DNA of 64,000 nt from Paenibacillus agilis (GCF_007786455.1 NZ_VNJK01000001.1:652673-716672), one strand, 5' to 3'. Counted from the stretch's first letter, positions 48,088-56,938 are shown. Numbers and translations are program-made. Notes: generated from the letters alone by a model not told the origin.

Positions 48088-48648
48088 ATGTGTAGACAGA
48101 AGAGGGGAATCATTAGCGCAGTGCTGATACTTCTGTTTGTAGCTATGTTAAGCGGTTGTGGCAAGGAAAAAGCGGATGTGACGATGTTTATTATGAACCA
48201 TACTACGCTGCCAGCCGAAGTTGTAGATTCGGTAGAAACCAGCTTGAATGATCAGTTCAAAGACAAGTTTACCGTGGATGTTGTTGTTGCTCCAACTTAT
48301 AGCCATCAGAAGCTGATGGTAGAGTTTATGGTAGGTGAAAATAGTCTTATTTTAGCTCCTACCGAAGACATACAAGGTTATGTCAAAAATGGAGGAGCAC
48401 TGCCGATTGATAAACATTTCGATAGCAATACATATCCAGAAGGCGTAATGGATGGTATCGTTGTGAAGGAACAAGGGGATTCTAACACTAATGTTGTAGA
48501 AACTCATTTATTTGCTTTACCTGCTGATAAGTTGGCAGGAGTGAAGAAGCTAGGGCTTCCTGCAGACGGACTGTCACTGGTGGTACCTATACATACGCCG
48601 AATGCTGATCAATCCATGGAACTATTGAAGGTGTTGGAAGGTCGTTAA
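48088..48648 (+). CDS. Lipoprotein of unknown function
   Basis: 186 residues with signal peptide and lipobox MLSGC (Cys near residue 24), so predicted to be anchored on the outer membrane face. The mature part contains no motif I recognise. GGGGAGAGGAG precedes the ATG. It lies 96 bp before the CobU-like gene on the same strand; a functional link is not established. Confidence 0.75.
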   Translation: MCRQKRGIISAVLILLFVAMLSGCGKEKADVTMFIMNHTTLPAEVVDSVETSLNDQFKDKFTVDVVVAPTYSHQKLMVEFMVGENSLILAPTEDIQGYVKNGGALPIDKHFDSNTYPEGVMDGIVVKEQGDSNTNVVETHLFALPADKLAGVKKLGLPADGLSLVVPIHTPNADQSMELLKVLEGR

Positions 48649-48744
48649 TAAATAGAGCACGTGCAGCTTGAGACGATACATCATGATAAATGGGGATGGA
48701 ATTTGCTTAATGGTTATGGATAAGGCTGGACGGAGGGATGACAT

Positions 48745-49311
48745 ATGATAATCGGAGTTACGGGCCATGTCGCTAGCGGCAAGACGTCTTTTGTACTCCG
48801 TTATGCGGCGTCCTTTGGCAGAGAAGGCCTTTTTGTTGTGGTTGGCAGTTCCTCGTCACCTGAGCAAGAGGCATTCGAAGGGGAACGTGGCTTCCGCTGG
48901 AAAACAGTGAAGGCGGATACGTTATTGCCGCAAGTTATGGACGTTATTAATCGTGAATCCAATGTGTTCAGGGCCGATCGTAGAGTCGTTGTTATTGATG
49001 GGGCTGATCGATATTTTACGGCAGTACATGAGCAGCTGTTAGAGCAAGGAAATTTGTCAGATGACCAATATGAGCAGTTCATGACTGAAAAGCGTCTCCT
49101 ATTAGAATATGCCGTTTCTTCCTATCAAGGGAAGTTATTCGTCGTAACTGGTGATCCAGGGATGATAACCCCTTTTATGACGAAACGTGAACGCTGCTAT
49201 CACGTGCAGCTTGCACAATTTAATCGCATGCTCGCAGAACAATCGCATCAATGGTTCCGTATGAGTGCGGGGCTAGCCCACGAATTGCGTGGGAACAAGT
49301 TTCGCGGATAG
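48745..49311 (+). CDS. CobU-like P-loop protein (adenosylcobinamide kinase family, degenerate)
   Basis: 188 residues. The Walker A loop GVTGHVASGKTS near residue 4, VVVIDGADRY, VVTGDPGM and RMLAEQSHQW ... AGLAHELRG follow the order of CobU blocks. CobU phosphorylates adenosylcobinamide and attaches GMP. The conserved HR-x2-RP-x2-W block, whose His carries GMP in Salmonella CobU, reads FEGERGFRWKT here, so His is replaced by Phe, and NEVGxGIVP is also lost. The gene precedes a cobalamin adenosyltransferase, supporting a corrinoid role, but the guanylyltransferase half is probably inactive. GGAGG precedes the ATG. Confidence 0.7.
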   Translation: MIIGVTGHVASGKTSFVLRYAASFGREGLFVVVGSSSSPEQEAFEGERGFRWKTVKADTLLPQVMDVINRESNVFRADRRVVVIDGADRYFTAVHEQLLEQGNLSDDQYEQFMTEKRLLLEYAVSSYQGKLFVVTGDPGMITPFMTKRERCYHVQLAQFNRMLAEQSHQWFRMSAGLAHELRGNKFRG

Positions 49312-49403
49312 TCGTTAGGTATGACTGTATGGTCGTAAAGATTCATTTATAAGTTTACTGTTACTGTTACTGTGACAACCAAGGAGAGCAAGGAGCTGAT
49401 CGG

Positions 49404-49997
49404 ATGAATATTTATACACGAACGGGTGACAAAGGACTAACGGCCCTAAAGGGTGGGCGCGTAGCCAAGGATCATATCCGAGTACATACGTATGGAGAAT
49501 TAGATGAACTGAATGCATTTACTGCAGTTGCACATGCAGCTTGCAATGATGAACGATTGCATGGGCTTCGTGAACAATTGCTGCAAATCCAGCATGAGTT
49601 GTTTGACTGTGGATCGGATCTTGCCTTTGCTGATGAGTCTCAAGGGAAAGCTGTGTTCAAAGTTACTTCGCAGATGGTGACGAATCTAGAGAAGTGGATT
49701 GATCAGCATGAGGCAGACAATGCTCCTTTGACGCGATTTATTTTGCCAGGAGGTCATCCAGCAGCAGCTGCACTTCATGTGTGTCGGACAGTATGCAGAC
49801 GTGCGGAACGCAGCATTGTGACATTGTCTCATCAGGAGTCTATCCATCAAGAAGTACTGAAGTATGTGAATCGCTTGTCTGATTATTTCTTTACAGCGGC
49901 TCGACGAGCAAATGGATTGATGGAAGTAGAAGATGTGGAATATGCAAGGAGTGCTCACGTATTTCGCAGCCGAGTGGAGAAGGAGCAGCATGAGTAA
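49404..49997 (+). CDS. ATP:cob(I)alamin adenosyltransferase, PduO type
   Basis: 197 residues. TRTGDKGLTALKGGRVAKDH (ATP-binding), YGELDELNAF, VCRRAERSIVTL and VNRLSDYFFTAARRANG are hallmarks. It transfers adenosyl from ATP to the cobalt of cob(I)alamin, giving coenzyme B12. AAGGAG lies upstream. The stop overlaps the start of the next gene by 8 bp. Confidence 0.93.
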   Translation: MNIYTRTGDKGLTALKGGRVAKDHIRVHTYGELDELNAFTAVAHAACNDERLHGLREQLLQIQHELFDCGSDLAFADESQGKAVFKVTSQMVTNLEKWIDQHEADNAPLTRFILPGGHPAAAALHVCRTVCRRAERSIVTLSHQESIHQEVLKYVNRLSDYFFTAARRANGLMEVEDVEYARSAHVFRSRVEKEQHE

Positions 49998-50982
49998 TTA
50001 TTTCGATGAGAAGCATGGTGACAATCGTACAGAGGAACTTTCAGATGTACAGCCTGAGACATGGGATGCTGCCGAGCTAACCTATTGTGTCTCTGAAGAG
50101 GAAGCAGGTATTATGCTCCGCACGGTGCTTCTTTCCCGCTTAAATATGTCAAGACGGCTTATCACGCGCTTGAAGCGGGTCGAGGGAGGGCTAACGGTAA
50201 ATGGAAGCTCTACCTACGGTCATAAGCCGCTGCAGGCAGGAGATGTCGTTCGCGTACGTATTGCAGAACCTCAAGTGGAAAGCATCCAGCCTGAGCCGAT
50301 ACCTATTGAGGTCATTTTTGAAGATCAAGATATTCTTGTCGTTCATAAGCCGCCACATCTGGTTGTGCATCCTACGTACGGTTTTCCAAACGGCACGTTA
50401 GCAAATGGCATCGTCCATTATTGGCGTAGCCGAGGTGAGCAGACACGTTTTCGACCTGTGCATCGATTGGATCAGGAAACATCGGGTGTATTACTTATCG
50501 CAAAGCATGCTTACGCTCATCAGCAATTGTCCGAGCAGTTACAGCGAGGAGACGTATTTAAGCGTTATGTTGCCTATGTAGAAGGAGCTCCCCAACCACC
50601 GGAAGGGACTGTCCATGCCCCTATTGATCGTAATCCAGAGGAGCGTCATTTGCGAATTGTCACACCTGAAGGGTATCCGTCAACGACTCATTACGAGACC
50701 ATTGCTAGTTATCATGGCAAGGCGGCAAAGATTAAATGTGTGCTAGAGACCGGACGAACGCACCAAATCCGTGTTCATATGCAGCATATTGGCTGCCCGC
50801 TCATTGGGGATAAATTTTATAACCCAGACGCGAATTTGCGTACATCAATGAAGCGCCATGCCTTACATGCAGCAGAGCTTCATTTCTATCATCCGATGAC
50901 CGGCGAACGAGTATGTTTTACGGCACCGCTGCCATCGGATTTGGCTCAATTGGAGCAGGAGCTAGAAAAGGGACTGGAATAG
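49990..50982 (+). CDS. RluA-family pseudouridine synthase
   Basis: 330 residues from the ATG at 49990, chosen over 49933 for GAAGGAG upstream. N-terminal S4 RNA-binding domain (about 65-125), then the pseudouridine synthase core with the catalytic Asp in HRLDQETSGVLLIAK and RTHQIRVHMQHIGCPLIGD. It modifies specific uridines in rRNA or tRNA; the target cannot be read. Overlaps the adenosyltransferase gene by 8 bp. Confidence 0.92.
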   Translation: MSNYFDEKHGDNRTEELSDVQPETWDAAELTYCVSEEEAGIMLRTVLLSRLNMSRRLITRLKRVEGGLTVNGSSTYGHKPLQAGDVVRVRIAEPQVESIQPEPIPIEVIFEDQDILVVHKPPHLVVHPTYGFPNGTLANGIVHYWRSRGEQTRFRPVHRLDQETSGVLLIAKHAYAHQQLSEQLQRGDVFKRYVAYVEGAPQPPEGTVHAPIDRNPEERHLRIVTPEGYPSTTHYETIASYHGKAAKIKCVLETGRTHQIRVHMQHIGCPLIGDKFYNPDANLRTSMKRHALHAAELHFYHPMTGERVCFTAPLPSDLAQLEQELEKGLE

Positions 50983-51047
50983 TAACGTGGACAACTAATG
51001 AAATGTAATAGATAACCGTATGAGCACATTTGAGAGGAGAATGAACC

Positions 51048-51404
51048 GTGGATTTAACTATTTATGAATATTCTAAATGCAGTACATGCCGCAAAGCCGT
51101 AAAATGGCTCAAGGATCAAGGCCATAACGTCAAGCAAATTCCAATTGTAGAAGAGCCTCCTACGGTTCAGGAGTTGGAGAAACTTGTAGCCAGCAGTGGC
51201 TTGGAACTTAAGAAATGGTTTAACACGTCTGGTGAGGTATACAAAGCGTTGCAATTGAAGGACAAGCTGCCGGGGATGTCAGTTGAAGAACAGCTTAAGC
51301 TATTGTCGGAAAATGGAAAGCTGTTGAAGCGTCCTATTGTTACGGATGGCCAGAAGACAACGATTGGCTTTAAAGAAGAGCAATATGCGGAAGCCTGGTC
51401 ATAA
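51048..51404 (+). CDS. ArsC/Spx-family thioredoxin-fold protein (YusI-like)
   Basis: 118 residues. CSTCRKA near residue 11 is the redox CxxC of the ArsC/Spx superfamily; KRPIVTDGQKTTIGF is typical. True arsenate reductase is possible, but length and sequence are nearer to the YusI group of unknown function. GTG start at 51048 after GAGAGGAGAATG. Confidence 0.85.
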   Translation: MDLTIYEYSKCSTCRKAVKWLKDQGHNVKQIPIVEEPPTVQELEKLVASSGLELKKWFNTSGEVYKALQLKDKLPGMSVEEQLKLLSENGKLLKRPIVTDGQKTTIGFKEEQYAEAWS

Positions 51405-51521
51405 TAGTAAAATAGTGATGATAGTAAGTGTAATTGTATAGGTATATTGGCAACATCCTCTATCGGATCGAGCAGGGTACCTATGTTATACTAATTGAGT
51501 TGAATGCATAGTAACAGAGCA

Positions 51522-51539
51522 AGCAGCCTTTAGGCTGCT
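51522..51539 (+). other. Short GC-rich hairpin in the ypcP leader
   Basis: AGCAGCC (51522-51528) pairs with GGCTGCT (51533-51539) with a TTTA loop, 80 bp before the exonuclease gene and without a T run. A TGTTATACT extended -10 element lies shortly before it. No known regulatory RNA is recognised. Confidence 0.4.
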
Positions 51540-51619
51540 GCCGCAATAGCAGTAGTTGGACAATCATCTACTCATGCAGAAACAAATGCAACCACAGTAG
51601 AGAGGAGCCGCCTACAACG

Positions 51620-52516
51620 ATGAATGCAAATGAAATGAATGAACAAAGACCTTCCCTGCTTCTAGTCGACGGGATGGCTTTATTATTTAGAGCTTATTAT
51701 GCGACAGCCTATGGCGGATCAATACGTCGCATGCAAGATGGCACAGCTACGAATGCTGTCTTCGGTTTTATGCGCTATTTCTGGGACGCTGTACAGCGTT
51801 TTGAACCGACACATATCGCTTGTTGTTGGGATTTAAGCAGCAAGACGTTCCGTTCAGAGCAATTTACCGATTATAAAGCGAATCGTCCAGAATGTCCTGA
51901 TGATCTTGTGCCGCAGTTCCAACTTATTCGAGATGTGATGGATTCCTTCGGTATTCCTAATATCTCTCGTGAAGGTTATGAGGCTGACGATTGTATTGGT
52001 ACGCTGGCTCGTCAGTATCGTGAACAATTCAATGTGATGGTATTGACAGGTGACCAGGATATGCTGCAGTTGGTTCATGAATATACAAAAGTAATCATTA
52101 TGAAAAAAGGACAAGGCAACTATGCCGTGTATAGCCCTGATTACTTAATGGAGGAGCGCCAACTGACATCCGAGCAAGTGATTGATGTGAAGGCACTCAT
52201 GGGTGATCCATCAGACAACTATCCCGGTGTACGAGGCATCGGAGAGAAGACGGCCATGAAGCTTATTCAACAGTATGGAAGCATTGAAGGCATACTGGAG
52301 AATTTGTCTGAGTTGGCTAAAGGGGTTCGAACGAAGATTGAAGCTGATATTGAAATGATGCATCTGTCTCGTTCCTTAGCTCGTATTGAATGCGATGTTC
52401 CACTGCAATGTGAAATTGAATCCTGTCTTTTCGAGCCTAATCGAGATCAAGTTGGAACGATGTTCGAGCGTTTGGAAATGAAAAACATGATTTCTTATTT
52501 GGGTATGACCTCTTAA
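51620..52516 (+). CDS. ypcP: 5'-3' exonuclease (YpcP-like, FEN family)
   Basis: 298 residues. LLLVDGMALLFRAYYA, FRSEQFTDYKANRPECP, EADDCIGTLA, TGDQDMLQLV and DPSDNYPGVRGIGEKTA are the acidic metal-binding and helix-hairpin-helix motifs of the Pol I N-terminal nuclease family, here as a free protein. It removes RNA primers or flap structures in replication. GAGAGGAG precedes the ATG. Ends at a strong terminator. Confidence 0.93.
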   Translation: MNANEMNEQRPSLLLVDGMALLFRAYYATAYGGSIRRMQDGTATNAVFGFMRYFWDAVQRFEPTHIACCWDLSSKTFRSEQFTDYKANRPECPDDLVPQFQLIRDVMDSFGIPNISREGYEADDCIGTLARQYREQFNVMVLTGDQDMLQLVHEYTKVIIMKKGQGNYAVYSPDYLMEERQLTSEQVIDVKALMGDPSDNYPGVRGIGEKTAMKLIQQYGSIEGILENLSELAKGVRTKIEADIEMMHLSRSLARIECDVPLQCEIESCLFEPNRDQVGTMFERLEMKNMISYLGMTS

Positions 52517-52533
52517 TACATGAGGTACTTTAT

Positions 52534-52573
52534 AAAGACAGCACATTTTGGAAGACATGTGCTGTCTTTTTGT
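52534..52573 (+). terminator. Intrinsic terminator after ypcP
   Basis: AAAGACAGCACAT (52534-52546) pairs perfectly with ATGTGCTGTCTTT (52557-52569), followed by TT and a GTTT stretch. Confidence 0.9.
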
Positions 52574-52620
52574 TTATACTATATGTACATATGAGTATAT
52601 ACTTGGAAGGTAGAGATGAA

Positions 52621-53787
52621 ATGCACAAGGAAACGTCTAATCGTAAACATCGCGTACTTAAATCAATAACTATGGTAGCGGCACTAACGATGCTGCTCGT
52701 GCCGGGTATGAATGCGTATGCAGTTCCCCTAGCAACCAGCAATATTGGAGGGCAAGTTGCAAGCCCTGCTGCCATCGCTAGTAAACCTAAATTAGCTGCA
52801 CCACGCGTATCCTCTAAGTCTGTTAAGGTTGGAAGTCGTTCGATCCCAGTACAGACGGTACATGTTCCTAAAGGCTATGTGCCTGTTGCTGCATTTGGTA
52901 AAGGAAAGTATGGGGCAGCTGCCAGCTTGAATGAAATGATGCGCAATCATCAAGCAGTTGCAGGTATTAATGCGACTTTCTTTGAAGCGTACAATGGCGC
53001 ACCTGAGCCATGGGGTACGGTTATCATTAACGGTCGTATCGAGCATGTGGGCAACCACGGAACTACAATTGGATTCCGAAAAGATGGATCTGTCTTGATG
53101 GACACGCTGCGGATTAAATTGCGTGGAACCGTTACGAATGAGAAGACGGCGCGTGAGCAAGGCTGGTATGCTTATTTCGTCAATCGGACACCAGCTAAAA
53201 ATAGCTCTTTAGCCATAATGTTTACGCCTATGCGGGGTTCTCATCTCGGATTTGCTTATGGCAATGCGGTTACCGTTCGCAATGGGCAAGTAACTTCGGT
53301 GACTAGCGGACAAAATGTTCCGATCCCTAAAGATGGTTATGTACTCGTCTATACAGGTAAAGAGAAGAAGATGGCGGAGCGTTTCAAGAAAGGCGACAAA
53401 GTAACACAAGCCTTCGAATATACGAACAAAGACGGACAAGCAATTGACTGGCAAGACGTTCAGACCGCGGTAGGAGCAGGGCCTCGTTTAGTGAAAGATG
53501 GCCGTGTCGCGCTTCAACCAGCGGCAGAAGGTTTCCAGCAAGACAAAATACTTACCTTGTCCGCTACTCGAAGCGGGATTGGCATTATGCCAGATGGTTC
53601 GATTATGCTTGCGACAACAGGCAGTGCTACGATGAAGCAGTGGGCTGAAGTATGGAAGCAGCTTGGTGCTAAGCAGGCGATGAACTTGGATGGGGGAGCT
53701 TCAACAGGTTTATATGCAAACAATAAAGTGATTACTTCACCAGGAAGACTGCTCAGCAATGTACTCCTGTTTAAACAACCTAAATAA
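52621..53787 (+). CDS. Secreted phosphodiester glycosidase family protein (NAGPA domain)
   Basis: 388 residues from the ATG at 52621. A signal peptide (SITMVAALTMLLVPGMNAYA) indicates export. The core matches the phosphodiester glycosidase domain of NAGPA: AVAGINATFFEAYNGAPEPW, FGKGKYGA, VGAGPRLVKDG and the C-terminal LDGGASTGLYANN. Such enzymes cleave phosphodiester-linked sugars in surface polymers. GGAAGGTAGAG lies upstream. The gene is bounded by terminators on both sides. Confidence 0.88.
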   Translation: MHKETSNRKHRVLKSITMVAALTMLLVPGMNAYAVPLATSNIGGQVASPAAIASKPKLAAPRVSSKSVKVGSRSIPVQTVHVPKGYVPVAAFGKGKYGAAASLNEMMRNHQAVAGINATFFEAYNGAPEPWGTVIINGRIEHVGNHGTTIGFRKDGSVLMDTLRIKLRGTVTNEKTAREQGWYAYFVNRTPAKNSSLAIMFTPMRGSHLGFAYGNAVTVRNGQVTSVTSGQNVPIPKDGYVLVYTGKEKKMAERFKKGDKVTQAFEYTNKDGQAIDWQDVQTAVGAGPRLVKDGRVALQPAAEGFQQDKILTLSATRSGIGIMPDGSIMLATTGSATMKQWAEVWKQLGAKQAMNLDGGASTGLYANNKVITSPGRLLSNVLLFKQPK

Positions 53788-53802
53788 CAAATGGATTGGG
53801 TA

Positions 53803-53871
53803 AAGAGCCTAGTCGCGCTAGAAGTGATGCAAGTATAACTACTCCATCATTTCCAAGGCGATTAGGCTCTT
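53803..53871 (+). terminator. Long-stem hairpin after the phosphodiester glycosidase gene
   Basis: AAGAGCCTAGTCGC (53803-53816) pairs with GCGATTAGGCTCTT (53858-53871) with one wobble; the loop is long and the T run weak. Confidence 0.6.
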
Positions 53872-53943
53872 GTTATGTTCGTATAGTGGTGTTAAACATA
53901 GCAGTGCTGTACATATGTTACATATGCCGTACAACGCCAGAGA

Positions 53944-54240
53944 TTAATCTGTAAAATGTGCTTCTCCTACGACGAGTGTTAAGAATCTGCGCAAATCTTC
54001 TGCTGCATCATCTTCAAGGCGATAAAATGATTCTAAATAACCTTCCTCTTCAAGGTCGTCTTGTCCAAGAATAGCGGTCAATCCTGATTGGAGATCAGTT
54101 ACAAGCTTCTTGCCGTAGAAGCGGCTTGTTGTTGTGACTGCTAAATCAAAACGATGCATGCTTTCACCGATGAACGTGACAAAGCGGGTGGATGTATTTT
54201 CGGTAAAGTCTGATAAGAAATCCAATGGCTCAGCACTCAT
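53944..54240 (-). CDS. DUF3055-like small protein
   Basis: 98 residues. TRFVTFIGESMHRFDLAVTT followed by RFYGKKLVTDLQSGLTAILG resembles DUF3055 proteins of Bacillales, function unknown. Acidic, no membrane segment. GAGGAGG lies upstream of the ATG. Monocistronic. Family name is from memory of the pattern. Confidence 0.7.
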   Translation of the reverse strand: MSAEPLDFLSDFTENTSTRFVTFIGESMHRFDLAVTTTSRFYGKKLVTDLQSGLTAILGQDDLEEEGYLESFYRLEDDAAEDLRRFLTLVVGEAHFTD

Positions 54241-54331
54241 AAGGTTGGTACCTCCTCATTCTCAATACGTTACATCATAGCACAAGCAGAGTTGAATAGG
54301 GAATCTTCGTGGGTTAGATAGATTGAGATCA

Positions 54332-54360
54332 TTGACAGTAATAATGCGATTGCCTATAAT
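54332..54360 (+). promoter_or_regulatory. Perfect consensus sigma-A promoter
   Basis: TTGACA (54332-54337), a 17-base spacer and TATAAT (54355-54360): both hexamers and spacing match the housekeeping consensus exactly. It drives a transcript that meets a strong terminator 60 bases later. Confidence 0.8.
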
Positions 54361-54366
54361 GGAAAT

Positions 54367-54437
54367 AAATTCATAACCGGAATGAGGAAGCACCTCTTTT
54401 ATGTCTGACGACATGGGAGAGGTGCTTCTTTTTTTTG
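54367..54437 (+). ncRNA. Candidate small RNA or attenuated leader
   Basis: Predicted start near 54367 from a perfect sigma-A promoter and an end at the T run after the hairpin at 54387-54427, giving an RNA of about 70 nt. It lies between the DUF3055 gene and the HRDC gene without a full-length gene of its own; an 8-codon frame (MRKHLFYV) starts at 54383. Either a stable sRNA or a leader with premature termination before the HRDC gene. Confidence 0.55.
54387..54435 (+). terminator. Strong intrinsic terminator before the HRDC gene
   Basis: GAAGCACCTCT (54387-54397) pairs with AGAGGTGCTTC (54418-54427) and is followed by eight or more T. Confidence 0.88.
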
Positions 54438-54502
54438 TGTATCATTCCTTCGTTGTGATGTGTTACGAATGACATATTATTAGGATGAAAAGGAGAATGA
54501 AC

Positions 54503-55579
54503 ATGATTATTGTGTGGATGTCGCGTTTAGAAAAGACGGAAGTGTCCGGACAAGTACAGAGCGGTTTAGTTACAGTTGGCGAAGAAGAAGGAAAGTGGCT
54601 TGTTTTATGGGAACAAGACGGAGAGTGGACTCATCACACAGAGGATGCCAATTCTACTTGGTACGAAGGCGAAATATGGGCAGAAATGTGCGCAGCGCTA
54701 AGACGCGGTGTGGCTAGCTTAATGCGCAAAGGCTATCAGCCAACACTTGGATTTACGCCAGATACGCAGCAGCATGAACGTCGGATGAAGGAGCGCAACG
54801 AATGGATTCATTGCTTTGGCGATCTCAATGTAGATGATGAGCTGTATCATAAGCTAGTGCAGTGGCGCAAAGAAGTGGCTTCTTCCATTCGCCGTGCCCC
54901 ATACTGGATTACGACGAATCGTATGCTAAGGCTTGTGAGTGCATTCGTACCGCAAACACTTGAAGAGCTAAAGCAACTTCCTGGTTTTGGAGAGGCGAAA
55001 GTTCATGCCTATGGCGAAGCCATTCTTGCGATTACTGCACCGGTTCCACGCAGGACGACTTTCCCATTGGATTGGGTAAGTGCAGCGGTAGGTCCTGCGG
55101 CATTTCTGCAGTGGGTATATCAGCAGGAAGAACAGAAGATGTCGGGCGAATTAAATCGTCTTGTAGATAAACGAACGCTAATTGAAGCTGTTCAGCTGAA
55201 ATTGGAGCCCGAAGTAATGATGGAACGTTTAAATGTTGATCGTCGAGAGTTGCTTGTTCGTATCGAAGCATTGTCCGAAGAAGGGTATGATATGATGTCA
55301 TATGCCGATCATGTACTGAGCGAGATCGATGCTGAGACGCGCAGTCGGATTGAAGATTCGCTGCAAGAGATGGGGATGGATTATTTGAAACCGATCTATA
55401 TTCAAATATTTGGTCAAGAAGCGTTAAAGGAAGTCTCTGCAGTTATTCAACGACGCTACGAATATATTCGACTCATCCGTATGCAGGTACGCAATCTTGG
55501 TCGTACGGAACAAGGCTCCACGCGACAGCGACACAATTCTACGAAGTTGCGAATGGATGTTGAAGCGAAGGCCGTATAG
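54503..55579 (+). CDS. HRDC-domain protein with RecQ-type HTH
   Basis: 358 residues from the ATG at 54503, after AAAAGGAG. HRDC domain at about 110-175 (ELYHKLVQWRKEVASSIRRA, LPGFGEAKVHAYGEAIL); C-terminal winged-helix/HTH_40-like part (DKRTLIEAVQLKLEPEVMME). No helicase core is present, so it resembles the accessory half of RecQ as a separate nucleic-acid-binding protein. Preceded by the isolated promoter-terminator unit. Confidence 0.82.
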   Translation: MIIVWMSRLEKTEVSGQVQSGLVTVGEEEGKWLVLWEQDGEWTHHTEDANSTWYEGEIWAEMCAALRRGVASLMRKGYQPTLGFTPDTQQHERRMKERNEWIHCFGDLNVDDELYHKLVQWRKEVASSIRRAPYWITTNRMLRLVSAFVPQTLEELKQLPGFGEAKVHAYGEAILAITAPVPRRTTFPLDWVSAAVGPAAFLQWVYQQEEQKMSGELNRLVDKRTLIEAVQLKLEPEVMMERLNVDRRELLVRIEALSEEGYDMMSYADHVLSEIDAETRSRIEDSLQEMGMDYLKPIYIQIFGQEALKEVSAVIQRRYEYIRLIRMQVRNLGRTEQGSTRQRHNSTKLRMDVEAKAV

Positions 55580-55671
55580 TGCTTTAGTAATTATTATGAC
55601 TTCTTATGAAACGAGAATATGAGCGAATCGAAATGAAATGTTACATAGCACATTTACTATTCCAACTATAC

Positions 55672-55695
55672 AAAAAAGCCCGCGTTATCGCGGGC
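55672..55695 (-). terminator. Intrinsic terminator after corA
   Basis: On the minus strand GCCCGCG-ATAA-CGCGGGC (55695-55678) is followed by six T (55677-55672). Confidence 0.92.
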
Positions 55696-55707
55696 ATTGT
55701 CCATTTA

Positions 55708-56646
55708 TTAGAGCCAGTCTTTCTTTTTGAACCAGACCAACATGATGGTCCCTAACATGAACATAAATCCAATTAGGAACACGGCCCCATATTTATAATG
55801 AATAAATGGGATATTATCGAAGTTCATTCCGTATATACCGGTAATGAACGTCAGTGGCATGAATATCGTCGTCATTGCTGTAAATACACGCATGATTTCA
55901 TTCGCGCGGTTAGCAATGCTGGATTGATAAGATTCTCGTAAGTTAGCCATTAAGTCGCGGAACGTATCGAATGTTTCGGCAACTTTAACTGCATCTTCAT
56001 AAATATCTCTAAAATATTTCTGCAAGTTATCATCAATTAAACGCAAATCTTTGCGGTAAAGAACGAGCAAAAGTTCCTTCTGAGGTGCTAATTCTTTCTT
56101 CACCCACAATATTTCGCTACGCAGACTGATGATTTCGTTCAAATGCGATTTTTTAGCATTGACGAGCACTTCTTCTTCCAAGTTCTCGATCTTTGCTTCA
56201 ATCCGATCAGCAACTTTGAAGTAGCTATCTACAACTGTATCTATAACAAGATATAGCATCCGGTCAGCCGAGCTTACTTCCTGTTCCCACAAGAGAGGCT
56301 TAACTGTGCGGAGTTCGTTAATTTTTTGTTTGGTGATGGTAATGATATAGTGCTTGCCCAAAAATATATTCAATGCGCGAAGAAATATTTCTTCATCGTC
56401 AAATCGAATGCTGTTGATCACGATAAAATAATGGCCTTCATAAATTTCCATCTTCGGGCGCTGTTCTTCATCATTTAGACAGTCCTCTACAGCCAAGTCG
56501 TGCATTTGAAATAACGGCTGGAGTATGACAAGGTCATCCAAATCCGCATCAATCCAATAAAAACCTTCTTCTGGTGCGGTTAATGTGGTATGAATGTCAT
56601 CAATTGGTGTAAATATACCTTCGTTGACGAGACGAATCTTCATCAT
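55708..56646 (-). CDS. corA: CorA-family magnesium/cobalt transporter
   Basis: 312 residues. A large cytoplasmic N-terminal domain with coiled helices, then two C-terminal membrane helices separated by the GMN motif (YGMNFDNIPF), which lines the pentamer pore for Mg2+. ATG at 56646 or 56643 after AAGGAGTG; a GTG at 56652 also starts the frame. It has a 330-nt leader with strong secondary structure. Confidence 0.94.
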   Translation of the reverse strand: MMKIRLVNEGIFTPIDDIHTTLTAPEEGFYWIDADLDDLVILQPLFQMHDLAVEDCLNDEEQRPKMEIYEGHYFIVINSIRFDDEEIFLRALNIFLGKHYIITITKQKINELRTVKPLLWEQEVSSADRMLYLVIDTVVDSYFKVADRIEAKIENLEEEVLVNAKKSHLNEIISLRSEILWVKKELAPQKELLLVLYRKDLRLIDDNLQKYFRDIYEDAVKVAETFDTFRDLMANLRESYQSSIANRANEIMRVFTAMTTIFMPLTFITGIYGMNFDNIPFIHYKYGAVFLIGFMFMLGTIMLVWFKKKDWL

Positions 56647-56794
56647 AATCACTCCTTCTTGCCACCTTGCATTGGTAGCTTGTGTCGTCTTGTACTTGAC
56701 GATTCACCAGAGTGATGTCGGCCCGTTCGTCTTGCCTTCGCTTAATTACAGACATTACATCTAATCAATGCATGAGAGAAACCAGACTAAGCAT

Positions 56795-56938
56795 AAAGGT
56801 GACACAAACATAATGTGCCCACGAACATTGGACGACAACCGTGAGCAAAAGCAACACGTCCTCGTCGAATCGTCATATTCGGTTGTCCGTAATCGCGACA
56901 GCTCATCCTCGGGTCGCCTTCCATGCGAACTCACCTCT
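56795..56938 (-). ncRNA. Structured leader RNA candidate upstream of corA
   Basis: On the minus strand AGAGGTGA (56938-56931) pairs with TCACCTTT (56802-56795) and encloses a multistem domain: GCGAC/GTCGC (56917-56913 with 56899-56895), GACAACCG/CGGTTGTC (56887-56880 with 56841-56834) and further short stems. It follows a promoter near 57012-56983 and precedes corA by 150 nt. It does not match the M-box magnesium riboswitch or others I know. The remaining gap up to 57471 holds the met promoter and S-box. Confidence 0.5.

Noticed and set aside
27463-52569. Near-identical AAAGACAGC stems of two distant terminators (27463-27491 and 52534-52569)
   Set aside because: Similarity is limited to the nine-base stem start and loops differ; coincidence of terminator composition rather than a repeat family.
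54383-54409. 8-codon frame MRKHLFYV as attenuator leader peptide
   Set aside because: No good ribosome site and no run of codons for one amino acid; kept only as a note under the small-RNA candidate.
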